A stretch of 64,000 bases of DNA from contig NZ_KB902181.1 of NCBI RefSeq assembly GCF_000379425.1, positions 186,001 through 250,000 on the forward strand, written 5' to 3'. Below, one piece after another: positions 19,066-27,747 of the stretch (the stretch's first letter is position 1; every line of letters starts with the position of its first letter). Below the pieces are notes generated by a model that did no database searches, had not been told where the DNA came from, and was given only the letters and a program-made list of their open reading frames with translations. The position numbers were made by a program, and so were the translations under genes. Source of the stretch: Corynebacterium lubricantis DSM 45231. Lineage in GTDB: Bacteria; Actinomycetota; Actinomycetes; Mycobacteriales; Mycobacteriaceae.

Positions 19066-19659
19066 TTAACTCATCGATGCAACAAGTGCATCGTGGGTGG
19101 CGAATTTCGTGGAGATTGGCTCGCCTTCGAGCTTTTCTTCAGTAAAGTCACCAACCCAGCCTTCACCATCGTGAAAGAAACGAATTGCGGTAAAATCTGG
19201 GTTCTCCGTCCCCATATCGAACCAGTGAGTAGCACCCTTAGGCACTGAAACTAGGTCTCCGCCTTCGCACACAATCGCGTGCACAGTGTCTTCAAGATGC
19301 AAGTAGAATGTCCCACGACCATCGACGAAAAACCGCACTTCATCGTCAGAGTGGGTGTGTTCGTCGAGGAACTTTTCCCGGGCGCCAGCAGCAGTTTCTG
19401 CAAAATTTGGCTGGCCCGTATTCTTTAATTTGGCTACATCGACAGTGACGAAATTGTGTTCTTTCTTTAGCTCCTCCACTTCGGCTTCGTATGCCGCTAG
19501 AACAGCCTCTTGGTCCGCATCCTCAGGTAGTTCCTTCGTTGCCCATTGATCAAAACTGACACCCAGCTTCGACAACTGCTGTGCAATTGCTTCTTTTTCC
19601 TGGCTGCGGAAAGTTTCGGTTTCGGGTTCGTTGACGTTCCATGTCACAAGCAAAGTCAT
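19066..19659 (-). CDS. mtnD: Acireductone dioxygenase
   Basis: A 197-residue cupin dioxygenase. With Fe it cleaves the acireductone with O2 to formate and the 2-keto acid; with Ni it gives the off-pathway products including CO. The four metal ligands are visible: H101 and H103 and E107 in HTHSDDEVRFF, and H145 in KGATHWFD. Which metal is bound cannot be read from the sequence. ATG 19659 is chosen for its AAGGAA ribosome site 6 nt upstream, in preference to a start five codons earlier. It sits 62 nt upstream of mtnC and 69 nt downstream of the FGGY kinase gene. Confidence 0.93.
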   Translation of the reverse strand: MTLLVTWNVNEPETETFRSQEKEAIAQQLSKLGVSFDQWATKELPEDADQEAVLAAYEAEVEELKKEHNFVTVDVAKLKNTGQPNFAETAAGAREKFLDEHTHSDDEVRFFVDGRGTFYLHLEDTVHAIVCEGGDLVSVPKGATHWFDMGTENPDFTAIRFFHDGEGWVGDFTEEKLEGEPISTKFATHDALVASMS

Positions 19660-19728
19660 AAGAGTTCCTTTCACAGAATGATTTGTCGCCCTAATTCTGA
19701 ATATGGTGGACGACGTGATTTCTAAATT

Positions 19729-21273
19729 CTATCCGAGCTTCCGAAGATTTCGGACCTGCTCGAATACATCCAACATTGGTCCGCGCAAGAGCCCAGTGCG
19801 AATCTCGCCTACTTGTTGGTACAAGGCGTTGTCAGATTGATTGGGCTGGACTATTTCACCGCCAGCAGTCCATTCCATTAGCTGCTTCTCAACCGACTCG
19901 GATAATCCAAGTGCGACATTTGCCAGAGCCGCATTCGCTAACGGTGGGCCGTCGACGCGCGGTGGCTTGCGCCATGGAATGCCGGTCACTGATGCCTTGA
20001 TCGAGTTCCATACATTTGAGTTGCCTCCTCCACCGGTGACCAGCACCTCTTCCAGCTCGGTACCGGTTCGGTGGAAAACATCGAGGTAGCTCGAATACTC
20101 AAAGGCGATGGATTCCAGTGCAGAACGCCACAGCTGGCCAGTATTGGTGCCGGAGTGTAGACCGAGCCATGTGCCCGACGCATTTGGGGAATCAGGGTTA
20201 CCACCTGCCAGATACGGCAGGAACAAGACTCCCCCACTTCCGGCTTCTTCACTTTCTGCCAAACTGTCGAAATCAGAATACGCATGTTCATCATGTGCGA
20301 GATTTGCAACTTGGTCTCGGAACCACCTCAAGGAAAGTCCCCCTGCTCGGATATAGCCCCAGTAGAACGACTGACCTGGCAAGGTTCCGTTGGAATAAAG
20401 CATCCCAGGTACGTTGGTTACTTCAGGAATAATCCCTTCGACACCTACCGTTAGAATTGAAGTGGTTCCAGCAGAATCACAGGCCTGGCCTGCTCTTAAA
20501 AGCCCAGAAGCTAGGTTCGACTGCATCACATCACCTGCCCCAGCAACGATTGGAGTTCCTGCAGGCACTCCCGTCAGGTTCGCAAATTCTGAAGTAAGTT
20601 CCCCAATGATTGAATCCGACGGCACGATCGGGGGAAGAATGTCCTCTGGAATTCCAAAAGCATCAAGTTGGTGTGAAGAAAACCCTCCGGTAGAAGCATC
20701 CCAACCAACCATCCACCCAGATACATGGGTTGGTTCTGTATACATTTCGGATTGACTCAAGCCCGCGAGACGAGCGGAGACGAAAGGTGCGACGGAGACC
20801 GTCCGCTTCACCCTGGCCCAAATTTCGGGTTCATTGTCTCGCACCCAACCCAGCATGAACGGTGCTGCGTAGGCATCCAAAGTTGAGGTACCCGATTCCT
20901 GGAGCCATAGTGGTTCAAGTTCTCGAGCGGCCTTCGCAGCAAGGTCTGCAGACCGCGTATCCAAGCTTGTAATAATTGGATACAACACGCGGGAGTCTTC
21001 ATCGAGCAGGACTTGGCCAACCAAGATTCCGGATAAGGCGATGCCAGCTATGTCAGCAACATTAATTCCTGATTCGGTGGCTTCTCTCACCGCCTGGCTA
21101 ATCGCAGAAACAGTGGCATCAACAAGTTGGTTTGCATCCATCTCTGCCAGACCCGGACCTGGATAGGAGATGGTATGTGGTGCATACGCCTTCCCTACTT
21201 GCAGCCCCGTAGTGGTGTACACAATGGCTTTTGAGCCTTGAGTTCCTACGTCCACGCCAATGGTTACGGTCAT
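19729..21273 (-). CDS. FGGY-family carbohydrate kinase (xylulokinase-like), substrate unknown
   Basis: A 514-residue two-domain sugar kinase. The N-terminal phosphate motif is IGVDVGTQGSKAIVY, the catalytic base is D248 in VAGAGDVMQSN, and the nucleotide site is DSAGTTSIL plus VTGGGGNSNVWN. It resembles xylulokinases most, but FGGY kinases also act on glycerol, erythritol, ribulose, fuculose and rhamnulose, and subgroups differ in phosphorylating C1 or C5. It is the first gene of the operon with mtnD, mtnC and the GlpD-like gene, so its product probably enters the diketo-phosphate route. ATG 21273 has GGGAG 7 nt upstream. Confidence 0.88.
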   Translation of the reverse strand: MTVTIGVDVGTQGSKAIVYTTTGLQVGKAYAPHTISYPGPGLAEMDANQLVDATVSAISQAVREATESGINVADIAGIALSGILVGQVLLDEDSRVLYPIITSLDTRSADLAAKAARELEPLWLQESGTSTLDAYAAPFMLGWVRDNEPEIWARVKRTVSVAPFVSARLAGLSQSEMYTEPTHVSGWMVGWDASTGGFSSHQLDAFGIPEDILPPIVPSDSIIGELTSEFANLTGVPAGTPIVAGAGDVMQSNLASGLLRAGQACDSAGTTSILTVGVEGIIPEVTNVPGMLYSNGTLPGQSFYWGYIRAGGLSLRWFRDQVANLAHDEHAYSDFDSLAESEEAGSGGVLFLPYLAGGNPDSPNASGTWLGLHSGTNTGQLWRSALESIAFEYSSYLDVFHRTGTELEEVLVTGGGGNSNVWNSIKASVTGIPWRKPPRVDGPPLANAALANVALGLSESVEKQLMEWTAGGEIVQPNQSDNALYQQVGEIRTGLLRGPMLDVFEQVRNLRKLG

Positions 21274-21335
21274 CGAGAACTCCCAGATTCTCAGCGGTCG
21301 CCTCGAGAGAATGAGCCCCACGGTTAGACCGAGCT

Positions 21336-21377
21336 GTATAGATCGTTGATTACATCCTAGACAAACCCGTATAGATC
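21336..21377 (-). promoter_or_regulatory. Direct repeats upstream of the FGGY operon
   Basis: GTATAGATC (plus-strand reading) occurs at 21336-21344 and 21369-21377, 33 bp apart, about three helical turns. A -10-like TAGGAT (minus strand) lies between them. Both lie in the 132-bp gap between hisS and the kinase gene. This could be an operator for an operon-specific regulator. Confidence 0.4.
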
Positions 21378-21405
21378 TGGAAGTTTGGGGTACTCAACCA
21401 ATCAG

Positions 21406-22707
21406 TTACTCCGAAAGGGCCGACCTCAGTGCCGTAACTACTTGATCAAGCGCAACCGGCTGCTGCGTCTGATCTGCCATGTTCTTCACCGAGACCTCGC
21501 CGGCCTCCAATTCCTGGTCACCGAGTACCAGCGCAAATGAAGCACCTGCGCGGTCCGCTCCCTTCATGGCACCCTTGAGTCCGCGGTCGCCGTAGACCAT
21601 GTCGGCGGAGATACCGGCGGCGCGGAGCTCGTCGATAAGCAAAGCCATGCGACGCTTTGCCGCGCCGCCGAGCGCGACCCCGTAGACGTCGACGCGACGG
21701 TCGACTCCGTCGAGGACGACGCCTTCCGCCTCGAGGGCGAGCACGGTGCGGTCAACGCCGAGGCCGTAGCCGATGCCGGAGAGGTCTTGGCCACCGATTT
21801 GTGCCATCAGGCCGTCGTAGCGACCGCCGCCACCAATGCCGGACTGGGCACCGAGGCCGTCATGGACAAATTCGAAGGTGGTCTTGGTGTAGTAATCAAG
21901 GCCGCGAACCATGCGCGGATTGATCACGTACGGCACACCCATGTCGTCGAGGGTGCCCGTGACAGTTTCGAAGTGTGCCCGCGTGTGGTCGTCGAGGTGA
22001 TCAAGCATAAGTGGCGCATCGGCGGTCATCTCTTGGACCTCGGGGCGCTTGTCGTCGAGGACGCGCAGCGGGTTGATCTCAGCGCGCTGGCGGGTTTCCT
22101 CGTCGAGAGGCAGCTTGAACAGGAACTCCTGCAGCTTCTCGCGGTAGGCTGGGCGGCAATTGTTATCGCCCAGGCTGGTCAGCTCGAGGCGGAAATCCTT
22201 CAGGCCCACGGCGCGGTAACTGCGGTCGGCCAGTGCGATGACCTCGGCGTCGAGCAGCGGATCGTCGACGCCAATAGCCTCAATACCGACCTGCTGCAGC
22301 TGGCGGTAACGGCCGGCCTGCGGGCGCTCGTAGCGGAAAAACGGACCGTAGTAATTCAGCTTCACCGGCAGGTAACCGCGATCGAGGTTGTGCTGGATCA
22401 CCGCACGCATCACACCCGCGGTGCCCTCCGGGCGCAGGGTGACGGAGCGCTCGCCGCGATCGGCGAAGGTGTACATTTCCTTGCTCACAACGTCGGTGGA
22501 CTCACCCACGCCGCGGGCAAACAAGGTGGTGTCCTCGAAAATCGGAAGCTCAATGTGCTGGTAGCCAGCCAAATGCGCCTGGCGAGCAAACTCGTCGCGG
22601 ACCCGAATAAAGGTCGCGGATTGTGGTGGCACATAATCGGGCACGCCCTTCGGGGCTGCCAGTGCCTTGAACTTCTCCGGGGATTTTCCAGTCTTGTTAG
22701 TACTCAC
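21406..22707 (-). CDS. hisS: Histidyl-tRNA synthetase
   Basis: Class II enzyme charging tRNA-His. The 433 residues show motif 2 [13 protein letters not shown] and [17 protein letters not shown], the histidine-specific loops [12 protein letters not shown] and [12 protein letters not shown], and the C-terminal anticodon-binding domain ([18 protein letters not shown]). Start is GTG 22707. There is no clear ribosome site, but TAAACT lies 8 nt upstream, beginning at the stop codon of the MBL hydrolase gene. Twelve nt separate the two genes. Confidence 0.96.
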   Translation of the reverse strand: MSTNKTGKSPEKFKALAAPKGVPDYVPPQSATFIRVRDEFARQAHLAGYQHIELPIFEDTTLFARGVGESTDVVSKEMYTFADRGERSVTLRPEGTAGVMRAVIQHNLDRGYLPVKLNYYGPFFRYERPQAGRYRQLQQVGIEAIGVDDPLLDAEVIALADRSYRAVGLKDFRLELTSLGDNNCRPAYREKLQEFLFKLPLDEETRQRAEINPLRVLDDKRPEVQEMTADAPLMLDHLDDHTRAHFETVTGTLDDMGVPYVINPRMVRGLDYYTKTTFEFVHDGLGAQSGIGGGGRYDGLMAQIGGQDLSGIGYGLGVDRTVLALEAEGVVLDGVDRRVDVYGVALGGAAKRRMALLIDELRAAGISADMVYGDRGLKGAMKGADRAGASFALVLGDQELEAGEVSVKNMADQTQQPVALDQVVTALRSALSE

Positions 22708-22715
22708 AGGCAGAA

Positions 22716-22721
22716 AGTTTA
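22716..22721 (-). promoter_or_regulatory. -10 box for hisS, using the MBL gene's stop codon
   Basis: TAAACT ends 8 nt before the hisS GTG. Its first three bases are the TAA stop codon of the upstream hydrolase gene. Confidence 0.4.
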
Positions 22722-23366
22722 GCCGTTCTGCTTTGCTTGAATGAGATATGGGTTGGTAGTGCGCTCCCCGCGCACCGAAGTTGTGGGCCCGTGCCCCGGC
22801 AGAACCGCCAATTTATCGTCCAAGTCCCACACCGGCCCGGCAAGCGATCGCAGCATGGCATCATTGTCCGAATCCGGAAAGTCAGTCCGCCCGATTGTGC
22901 CCCTAAACAACACATCACCGGTGAAAACAACCTCGTCGTGGATCAACAGCACGCTGCCCATCGTGTGGCCGGGAGCGTGGGCAACGCGCAGTGTCACTCC
23001 CGCAATTTCGAGAATTTGTCCGTCTTCGAGGTGGCGAAGATCGCGCACGGGGACCATATTTTTAGCGTCAAAAAGCATCAGAGTTTCTTCGCGCACACCC
23101 TCCGCACCCTTGAGGTAGGCTTCGTCGCCTTCATGAATGTAGACTGGAATGTCGTACTTCGTGGCCAAGGACCCCGCATCGCGGCTGTGATCGATGTGCC
23201 CATGAGTCAGCAGCACCGCCTTGAGCCCCACCCCATTCTCGTCCAGTTCCGCAACAACTTTGTCATGGGCATGCATGCCGGGATCCACCACAATCGCCTC
23301 ATCGCCTTGGGTGATGACATACGTATTCGTTTTGTATGGCCCCGCGGCAAAACCGGAAATATTCAT
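22719..23366 (-). CDS. MBL-fold metallo-hydrolase (glyoxalase II-like)
   Basis: A 215-residue metallo-beta-lactamase fold hydrolase. The binuclear zinc site is seen as [12 protein letters not shown], and further ligands in [12 protein letters not shown] and LPGHGPTT. It belongs to the YcbL-like glyoxalase II group found next to hisS in actinobacteria; thioester hydrolysis is likely but the substrate is not established. ATG 23366 begins [14 protein letters not shown] 23372 adds two residues. There is no ribosome site; TATGCT lies 6 nt before the ATG. Confidence 0.88.
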   Translation of the reverse strand: MNISGFAAGPYKTNTYVITQGDEAIVVDPGMHAHDKVVAELDENGVGLKAVLLTHGHIDHSRDAGSLATKYDIPVYIHEGDEAYLKGAEGVREETLMLFDAKNMVPVRDLRHLEDGQILEIAGVTLRVAHAPGHTMGSVLLIHDEVVFTGDVLFRGTIGRTDFPDSDNDAMLRSLAGPVWDLDDKLAVLPGHGPTTSVRGERTTNPYLIQAKQNG

Positions 23367-23411
23367 GGGCACAGCATAGTGGATGAGGGCGACAAGCCCG
23401 CTTTACGACGA

Positions 23412-23444
23412 ATGCCCGGCCTACACTTTGTGCGGGCCGGGCAT
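23412..23444 (-). terminator. Hairpin after tpx
   Basis: ATGCCCGGCC (23412-23421) and GGCCGGGCAT (23435-23444) form a 10-bp GC-rich stem just past the tpx stop. The T tract after it is poor (TCGTCG), so termination efficiency is uncertain. Confidence 0.55.
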
Positions 23445-23455
23445 GAGGGAGTGAA

Positions 23456-23956
23456 TTACTTCAGCGCTTCTAGTGCTGCGTCGTAGTTAGGCTCTTCGGA
23501 GATTTCGTCGACGAGCTGGGTGTAGAGGACCTTGTGGTTCTCATCGGTAACAATCACCGAACGAGACAGCAGACCCTGCAAAGGAGAATCCTGCAGAGTC
23601 ACGCCGTAATCCTCGCCGAAAGAGGAACGGAAAGCGGAAGCGTTGACAACGTTCTCAATGCCGTTGGACGAGCAGAAACGATCATGTGCGAAAGGCAGAT
23701 CCTTGGAGATGCACAGCACGGTGGTGTTCTCGTCGAGCTCTGCTGCGCGCGAGTTGAATTCACGCACAGAGGCAGCACAGGTGCCGGTGTCCAAGGAAGG
23801 GAAGATATTCAGGATCAAGCGCTTGCCGCTCAATGCGCTATCGGTCACAGGAGCCAAGTCGGTGCCCACGAGCTCGAAAGCTGGAAGCTGGTCGCCCACT
23901 GCTGGGAGTTCGCCTGCGGTAGTTGCTGGTTCATTCTTAAAAGTTACGTTTGCCAT
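23456..23956 (-). CDS. tpx: Thiol peroxidase (Tpx, atypical 2-Cys peroxiredoxin)
   Basis: A 166-residue peroxiredoxin that reduces hydrogen and organic peroxides with thioredoxin. The peroxidatic cysteine is in [17 protein letters not shown], and the resolving Cys in [21 protein letters not shown] 23956 (MANVTFK) is the family start. There is no ribosome site; the -10-like TACAGT ends 7 nt upstream, so leaderless transcription is likely. Divergent from the cyclophilin gene. Confidence 0.95.
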   Translation of the reverse strand: MANVTFKNEPATTAGELPAVGDQLPAFELVGTDLAPVTDSALSGKRLILNIFPSLDTGTCAASVREFNSRAAELDENTTVLCISKDLPFAHDRFCSSNGIENVVNASAFRSSFGEDYGVTLQDSPLQGLLSRSVIVTDENHKVLYTQLVDEISEEPNYDAALEALK

Positions 23957-23963
23957 GGGCCCC

Positions 23964-23969
23964 ACTGTA
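23964..23969 (-). promoter_or_regulatory. -10 box for leaderless tpx
   Basis: TACAGT on the minus strand, exactly 7 nt before the tpx ATG. Confidence 0.55.
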
Positions 23970-24072
23970 GTGAGAACGAACGTGACCCGCCACGCTCCCG
24001 GCTCACCGATTCAGTAGAGTGTTAACGTATATCTACCGTACGTCCCACATAAGGCAGCGAGGTTTCAACCCG

Positions 24073-24954
24073 GTGAGTAATAACGAACAGCGTGGCAAAG
24101 ACGCCCTCAAAAAACTTGAGAGCGAGCTCAACTCCCGTGACCGCAAAGAGAAGCGACAGCCGATTACCGTTGCGGCTCTTGCAGCTGTAGTCATTGCGGC
24201 TGTCGGCGGTGGTATTTACTACGCAGTGACGTACAACAGCGACGAGGAAGTCGTGGCTGAAGAAAGCGCCCAGGAGACCACACCTGCAGAGGAGACTGAT
24301 CCTCTCGCCGGCTACGAGCCACTGGCTACCCAGCGAGCCGAGGCTCTACCGGCAACAGTGGAATGTACCTACAACGACGCTGGCGAGGCCGCCCGCGACG
24401 TGGGCATGCCGGGGACCGAGAACATCTCCACCGAGGGCACGGTCACAGTCAATCTGGATACCACGGCTGGACCGATCGGCATGGAACTCGACCGCACCGT
24501 TGCGCCTTGTACCGTGAATGCGATTGAGTATCTCGTCGACCAGGAGTACTTCAACGACACCGTCTGCCATCGCCTCACTACAGGCGAAGGCCTGAAGGTT
24601 TTGCAGTGCGGCGATCCGTCGGGCACTGGTTCCGGCGGACCTGGTTTTGAGTTTGCCAATGAGTACCCCACCGATGAGGCTGAAGACACCAATACCCCCG
24701 TCATCTACGAGCGGGGCACCATCGCCATGGCCAATGCAGGCCCAGACACCAACGGTTCGCAGTTCTTCTTGAACTACGGCGATGGTGGCCTGCCACCACA
24801 GTACACCTACTTCGGCAAGATTGACGACGAAGGCCTCTCCACCCTCGACTCCGTTGCGGAAGCCGGTGTCAATGCCGCTGAATCCCAGATGGGACCACAA
24901 GACGGCCCACCGGCTGAGGAAGTTCGCATTACCTCCGCGACCGTCGCTAGCTAG
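24073..24954 (+). CDS. Membrane-anchored cyclophilin-type peptidyl-prolyl isomerase
   Basis: A 293-residue protein with a charged cytoplasmic start, one transmembrane helix (ITVAALAAVVIAAVGGGIYYAV, given here only as its position near residues 35-56), an acidic linker, and an extracytoplasmic cyclophilin domain. The domain keeps IGMELDRTVAPCTVNAIEYL, CHRLTTGEG, IAMANAGPDTNGSQFFLNYG and QYTYFGKID. It probably folds exported proteins. GTG 24073 is chosen, with GCGAGG upstream; longer readings cross the likely promoter. Confidence 0.9.
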   Translation: MSNNEQRGKDALKKLESELNSRDRKEKRQPITVAALAAVVIAAVGGGIYYAVTYNSDEEVVAEESAQETTPAEETDPLAGYEPLATQRAEALPATVECTYNDAGEAARDVGMPGTENISTEGTVTVNLDTTAGPIGMELDRTVAPCTVNAIEYLVDQEYFNDTVCHRLTTGEGLKVLQCGDPSGTGSGGPGFEFANEYPTDEAEDTNTPVIYERGTIAMANAGPDTNGSQFFLNYGDGGLPPQYTYFGKIDDEGLSTLDSVAEAGVNAAESQMGPQDGPPAEEVRITSATVAS

Positions 24955-25155
24955 TTGCCATTTTTGCGGTGCAGAGTCTGACAGGAAGCTTAAGGGAATA
25001 TGATTCTTGCAGGTAGAGCAAAAAATTAAACCTTTGAACTTTCTGTGCGATTCGTGTTGCAGGCCCTATCGACCCAGGCTATAGTTCCAAAGGGTAATTC
25101 GTAATGCCTCGAATACATCAGTTGTATTCGTGACGCTCCACAGAATGGGATACAC

Positions 25156-25467
25156 ATGAAGCTCCGCAAGGCTCTCGTTGCAGCAGCAACCGCACTCACC
25201 GTCGCCACCGCAGGTACCGTCGTCGCAAACGCAGAAGATAACCCTGCTGCTAGCTCCACGGCAACCAACGTTGTGGACGCACCTGACACTGAAAAGGATC
25301 CCGAGACGGATACCGAGACCACCACCACCGAAGAAGCTTCCTCGGACCTCAGCAGCAACATCAACACCGATGATCCAAACGAACTGAAGTCCTGGATCGG
25401 TGTCTTCACCGCTGTGATCACCGCGCTGGGTGCAGCCTTCGCTTTCATCACCAAGTACTTCGTCTAA
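25156..25467 (+). CDS. Small secreted protein with C-terminal hydrophobic helix
   Basis: A 103-residue protein of no family I recognise. A Sec signal peptide with cleavage likely after VVANA (near residue 26) is followed by an acidic, Thr/Glu/Asp-rich stretch of about 45 residues. The C-terminus is a hydrophobic segment from W80 (SWIGVFTAVITALG) ending KYFV. The mature peptide would be about 77 residues and could sit in the membrane or mycolate layer. No ribosome site is obvious; GGGATACAC lies before ATG 25156. It is monocistronic and followed by a strong terminator, which suggests high expression. Confidence 0.75.
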   Translation: MKLRKALVAAATALTVATAGTVVANAEDNPAASSTATNVVDAPDTEKDPETDTETTTTEEASSDLSSNINTDDPNELKSWIGVFTAVITALGAAFAFITKYFV

Positions 25468-25488
25468 ACCTTTCACGAAGAAACTTCC

Positions 25489-25523
25489 AAATCCGCGCTC
25501 CTCATCAGGAGCGCGGATTTTTG
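25489..25523 (+). terminator. Strong terminator of the small secreted protein gene
   Basis: A 14-bp perfect stem, AAATCCGCGCTCCT (25489-25502) with AGGAGCGCGGATTT (25507-25520), a 4-nt loop and a T tract on the plus strand. Confidence 0.92.
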
Positions 25524-25544
25524 TGCTCACAAACAAGGCACAAA

Positions 25545-25583
25545 GACAGGCGAGGCCCGCGGATTTCGCGGGCCTCGCCTGTC
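25545..25583 (-). terminator. Terminator of the UshA-like gene
   Basis: A 17-bp perfect stem: GACAGGCGAGGCCCGCG (25545-25561) and its complement (25567-25583), followed on the minus strand by TTTGTG. It lies 41 nt past the stop codon of the nucleotidase gene and back to back with the plus-strand terminator. Confidence 0.88.
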
Positions 25584-25623
25584 AAAATTTTCTGAGCCGG
25601 TGTGGCTCAACCTAGTCTTCTCT

Positions 25624-27582
25624 TTAGCGGCTGCTCAAGCTGCTCAAGTTGCTCAGGGAGGAGCTCGACGAACGCGAAGTACCACCGTTGGAGAGCTCTT
25701 CGTCGACATTCACTGGCATGGAGATCTCCGTGCCAGCATCCGTTGTGATGGTCAGTAGCTGCTCTCCCGTGACTTCCGCCGGCAGGTCGATGATTACGGT
25801 CGCACGTCCGAATTCGCCGTAGCCATTGTCCGCATCAGAAGTCGCAGTATCGATGCCAACAGTTTGTTCTACATCTCCGATACGCAGGGTCACGGTCGTT
25901 GCCATTGGCTCGTCTTCGCTGGAGTAATTCAGGGAGCTCACCTCAATAGTGTTGGACGCACCCGAAACAAGGCCGCCTTCTGGAAGTACGACGCCTACCT
26001 CGCCCTGGCCCTGACGCACTGCAGCTGCGCCGGTACGCAGGTAGTCCTGGAATGCCTGGAAGTCGATGTAGCCAACGTTGACCTGGTCGCGCACGTCTGC
26101 TGGATTGATGAATCCATCGCCGCCCTCGAACATGAAGGTCGAGGTTGCTACCTTGTAGTCGCGGTTAGGATCAAGTGCTTCACCGTTGATGGTGACGTGG
26201 GTCATGCGCGATCCCTTTGGTGCAGAAGGATCGTAGACGTAGTTGACGTTGTCAGAAACGCCCATGGACAGACGTGGGCGCTCATTGCCGTCCTGCCACT
26301 GGTTCTCCAACGCATCAAGGATTGCCTGGCCCGACAGGGTCGCGTAGGAAAGCTCATTGCCGAAAGGCTGCATGTTCACAGCATGCTCGACAGTGACCTC
26401 GCCTGCAGGAAGGTCCGCACGCACGCCACCTGCGTTCATCAAGCCAAGATCAATCTGGCCACCGCCAAGGAAAGCATCCATTGCCTGGAGGTTGGATTCT
26501 GCAAGCATGTTGTTCGCCGTGGACTCAACACCACGGTTCGAACCGGGGCCAGCCCCAGGGTTGGATCCACGGTAGAAGGATTCAGTGGTCTCTGCGATAA
26601 CCTCAGCACCCAGTACTTCCGACTGTGCAACAGCATTATCGACGATTGCAGCAACCTCAGCATTTGGAGTCAGACCCAACGTGACGAAATCCGCTGCGTC
26701 GTATTGCTCGGCAGTCAGGTTGACGATCTCGTTGGTGTCCTTGTTGTAGGTGATATCCAGATCGGTCACCATCTTGCCGTATTCCCAGGACTGCGCGTAA
26801 GGAACCGCAGCATCAATATCGAGCTGTCGCAGGTGAGTGTCGCCACCGAAGAGGAAGTCAACGTATGCAGCGTCCATGTTCAGGTTGTCGATCTCAGCTG
26901 GATCGTGCTGTAGAACGACGACGATGTCAGCCTCGCCGGAATCCTTCAGTCGCTTTGCTTCCTTGTTTGCCTCCTCCGACGCGTTGCGGATGTCTAGTCC
27001 CGCGGTCGCGCTTGGGGAAACTTTCTGTGGGGTCAGGTTCGAGGTGGTACCGACGATCCCGACCTTGACACCATCGATTTCCTTCACCATCGATGCCTCG
27101 AGAGCGCGGGTACCATCCTCGAAGTACACATTGGCACCTAAGATTGGCGAATCAAATCCAGGGATCAGACGACCGGTCAGATCGTCAAAGCCCTTGTCGA
27201 ACTCGTGGTTACCTGCAGCATTAACCTCGATGCCCATTGCGTTAAGCGCTTCAATGGTGGGCTCGTCGTTGGCAATCGCGGACACGAAGGCGGAGCCACC
27301 CACATTGTCGCCCGTGGTAGTAGCGATGGAACCATCTGCGCCTGCGTTGACATATTCAATGAGAGAAGCGATATTAGCTGCGCCCATCGACTGACCAGCC
27401 TCTGGAGCTTCGTACTTGATTTCGTCTTCCAGGTAACCGTGGAAGTCGGTGAAATTTGAAATGGAAATGGTGACTTCGTTGCTAGCGTCTTCTTGAGCAT
27501 TAGCAACAACAAATCCCTGCATAACCAGGGCAGTGGTAGTAGTCGCGGCCACCAGGTGGCCGAGGCGACGGAATTTAGACAC
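25624..27582 (-). CDS. Secreted bifunctional UDP-sugar hydrolase / 5'-nucleotidase (UshA-like)
   Basis: A 652-residue exported enzyme releasing phosphate from extracellular nucleotides. A signal peptide ends at about VVANAQE (residue 30). The calcineurin-type metallophosphatase domain shows NFTDFHGYLE, TTTGDNVGGSAF, AAGNHEFDKG and FGGDTHLRQ. The C-terminal substrate domain shows NAGGVRADLPAGEVT and FMFEGGDGF. A Ser/Leu/Asn low-complexity tail ends the protein (SRSSSSSLSNLSSLSS). The start ATG 27582 has GAGGAGACATTTCC upstream. In C. glutamicum the homologue serves phosphate starvation; no PHO box was recognised here. Confidence 0.92.
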   Translation of the reverse strand: MSKFRRLGHLVAATTTTALVMQGFVVANAQEDASNEVTISISNFTDFHGYLEDEIKYEAPEAGQSMGAANIASLIEYVNAGADGSIATTTGDNVGGSAFVSAIANDEPTIEALNAMGIEVNAAGNHEFDKGFDDLTGRLIPGFDSPILGANVYFEDGTRALEASMVKEIDGVKVGIVGTTSNLTPQKVSPSATAGLDIRNASEEANKEAKRLKDSGEADIVVVLQHDPAEIDNLNMDAAYVDFLFGGDTHLRQLDIDAAVPYAQSWEYGKMVTDLDITYNKDTNEIVNLTAEQYDAADFVTLGLTPNAEVAAIVDNAVAQSEVLGAEVIAETTESFYRGSNPGAGPGSNRGVESTANNMLAESNLQAMDAFLGGGQIDLGLMNAGGVRADLPAGEVTVEHAVNMQPFGNELSYATLSGQAILDALENQWQDGNERPRLSMGVSDNVNYVYDPSAPKGSRMTHVTINGEALDPNRDYKVATSTFMFEGGDGFINPADVRDQVNVGYIDFQAFQDYLRTGAAAVRQGQGEVGVVLPEGGLVSGASNTIEVSSLNYSSEDEPMATTVTLRIGDVEQTVGIDTATSDADNGYGEFGRATVIIDLPAEVTGEQLLTITTDAGTEISMPVNVDEELSNGGTSRSSSSSLSNLSSLSSR

Positions 27583-27747
27583 GGAAATGTCTCCTCGTAT
27601 GTTGAAAATGTTTTTTTCAGAACATTGCCAGTCTTAATCAATCTGAGACATTACGCAGAGGAGAGAAGTTTGTTTCCGCAGGTAGTTACCCATTGTGTGC
27701 CAAGAATTCACCTTAGAGTCACCTGTGAGAGACTATAAGGTTTCTTC

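Noticed and set aside
27710-27741. Imperfect 11-bp stem downstream of rel
   Set aside because: One mismatch, and the T-rich side lies on the strand opposite to rel, so it does not look like the terminator of rel.
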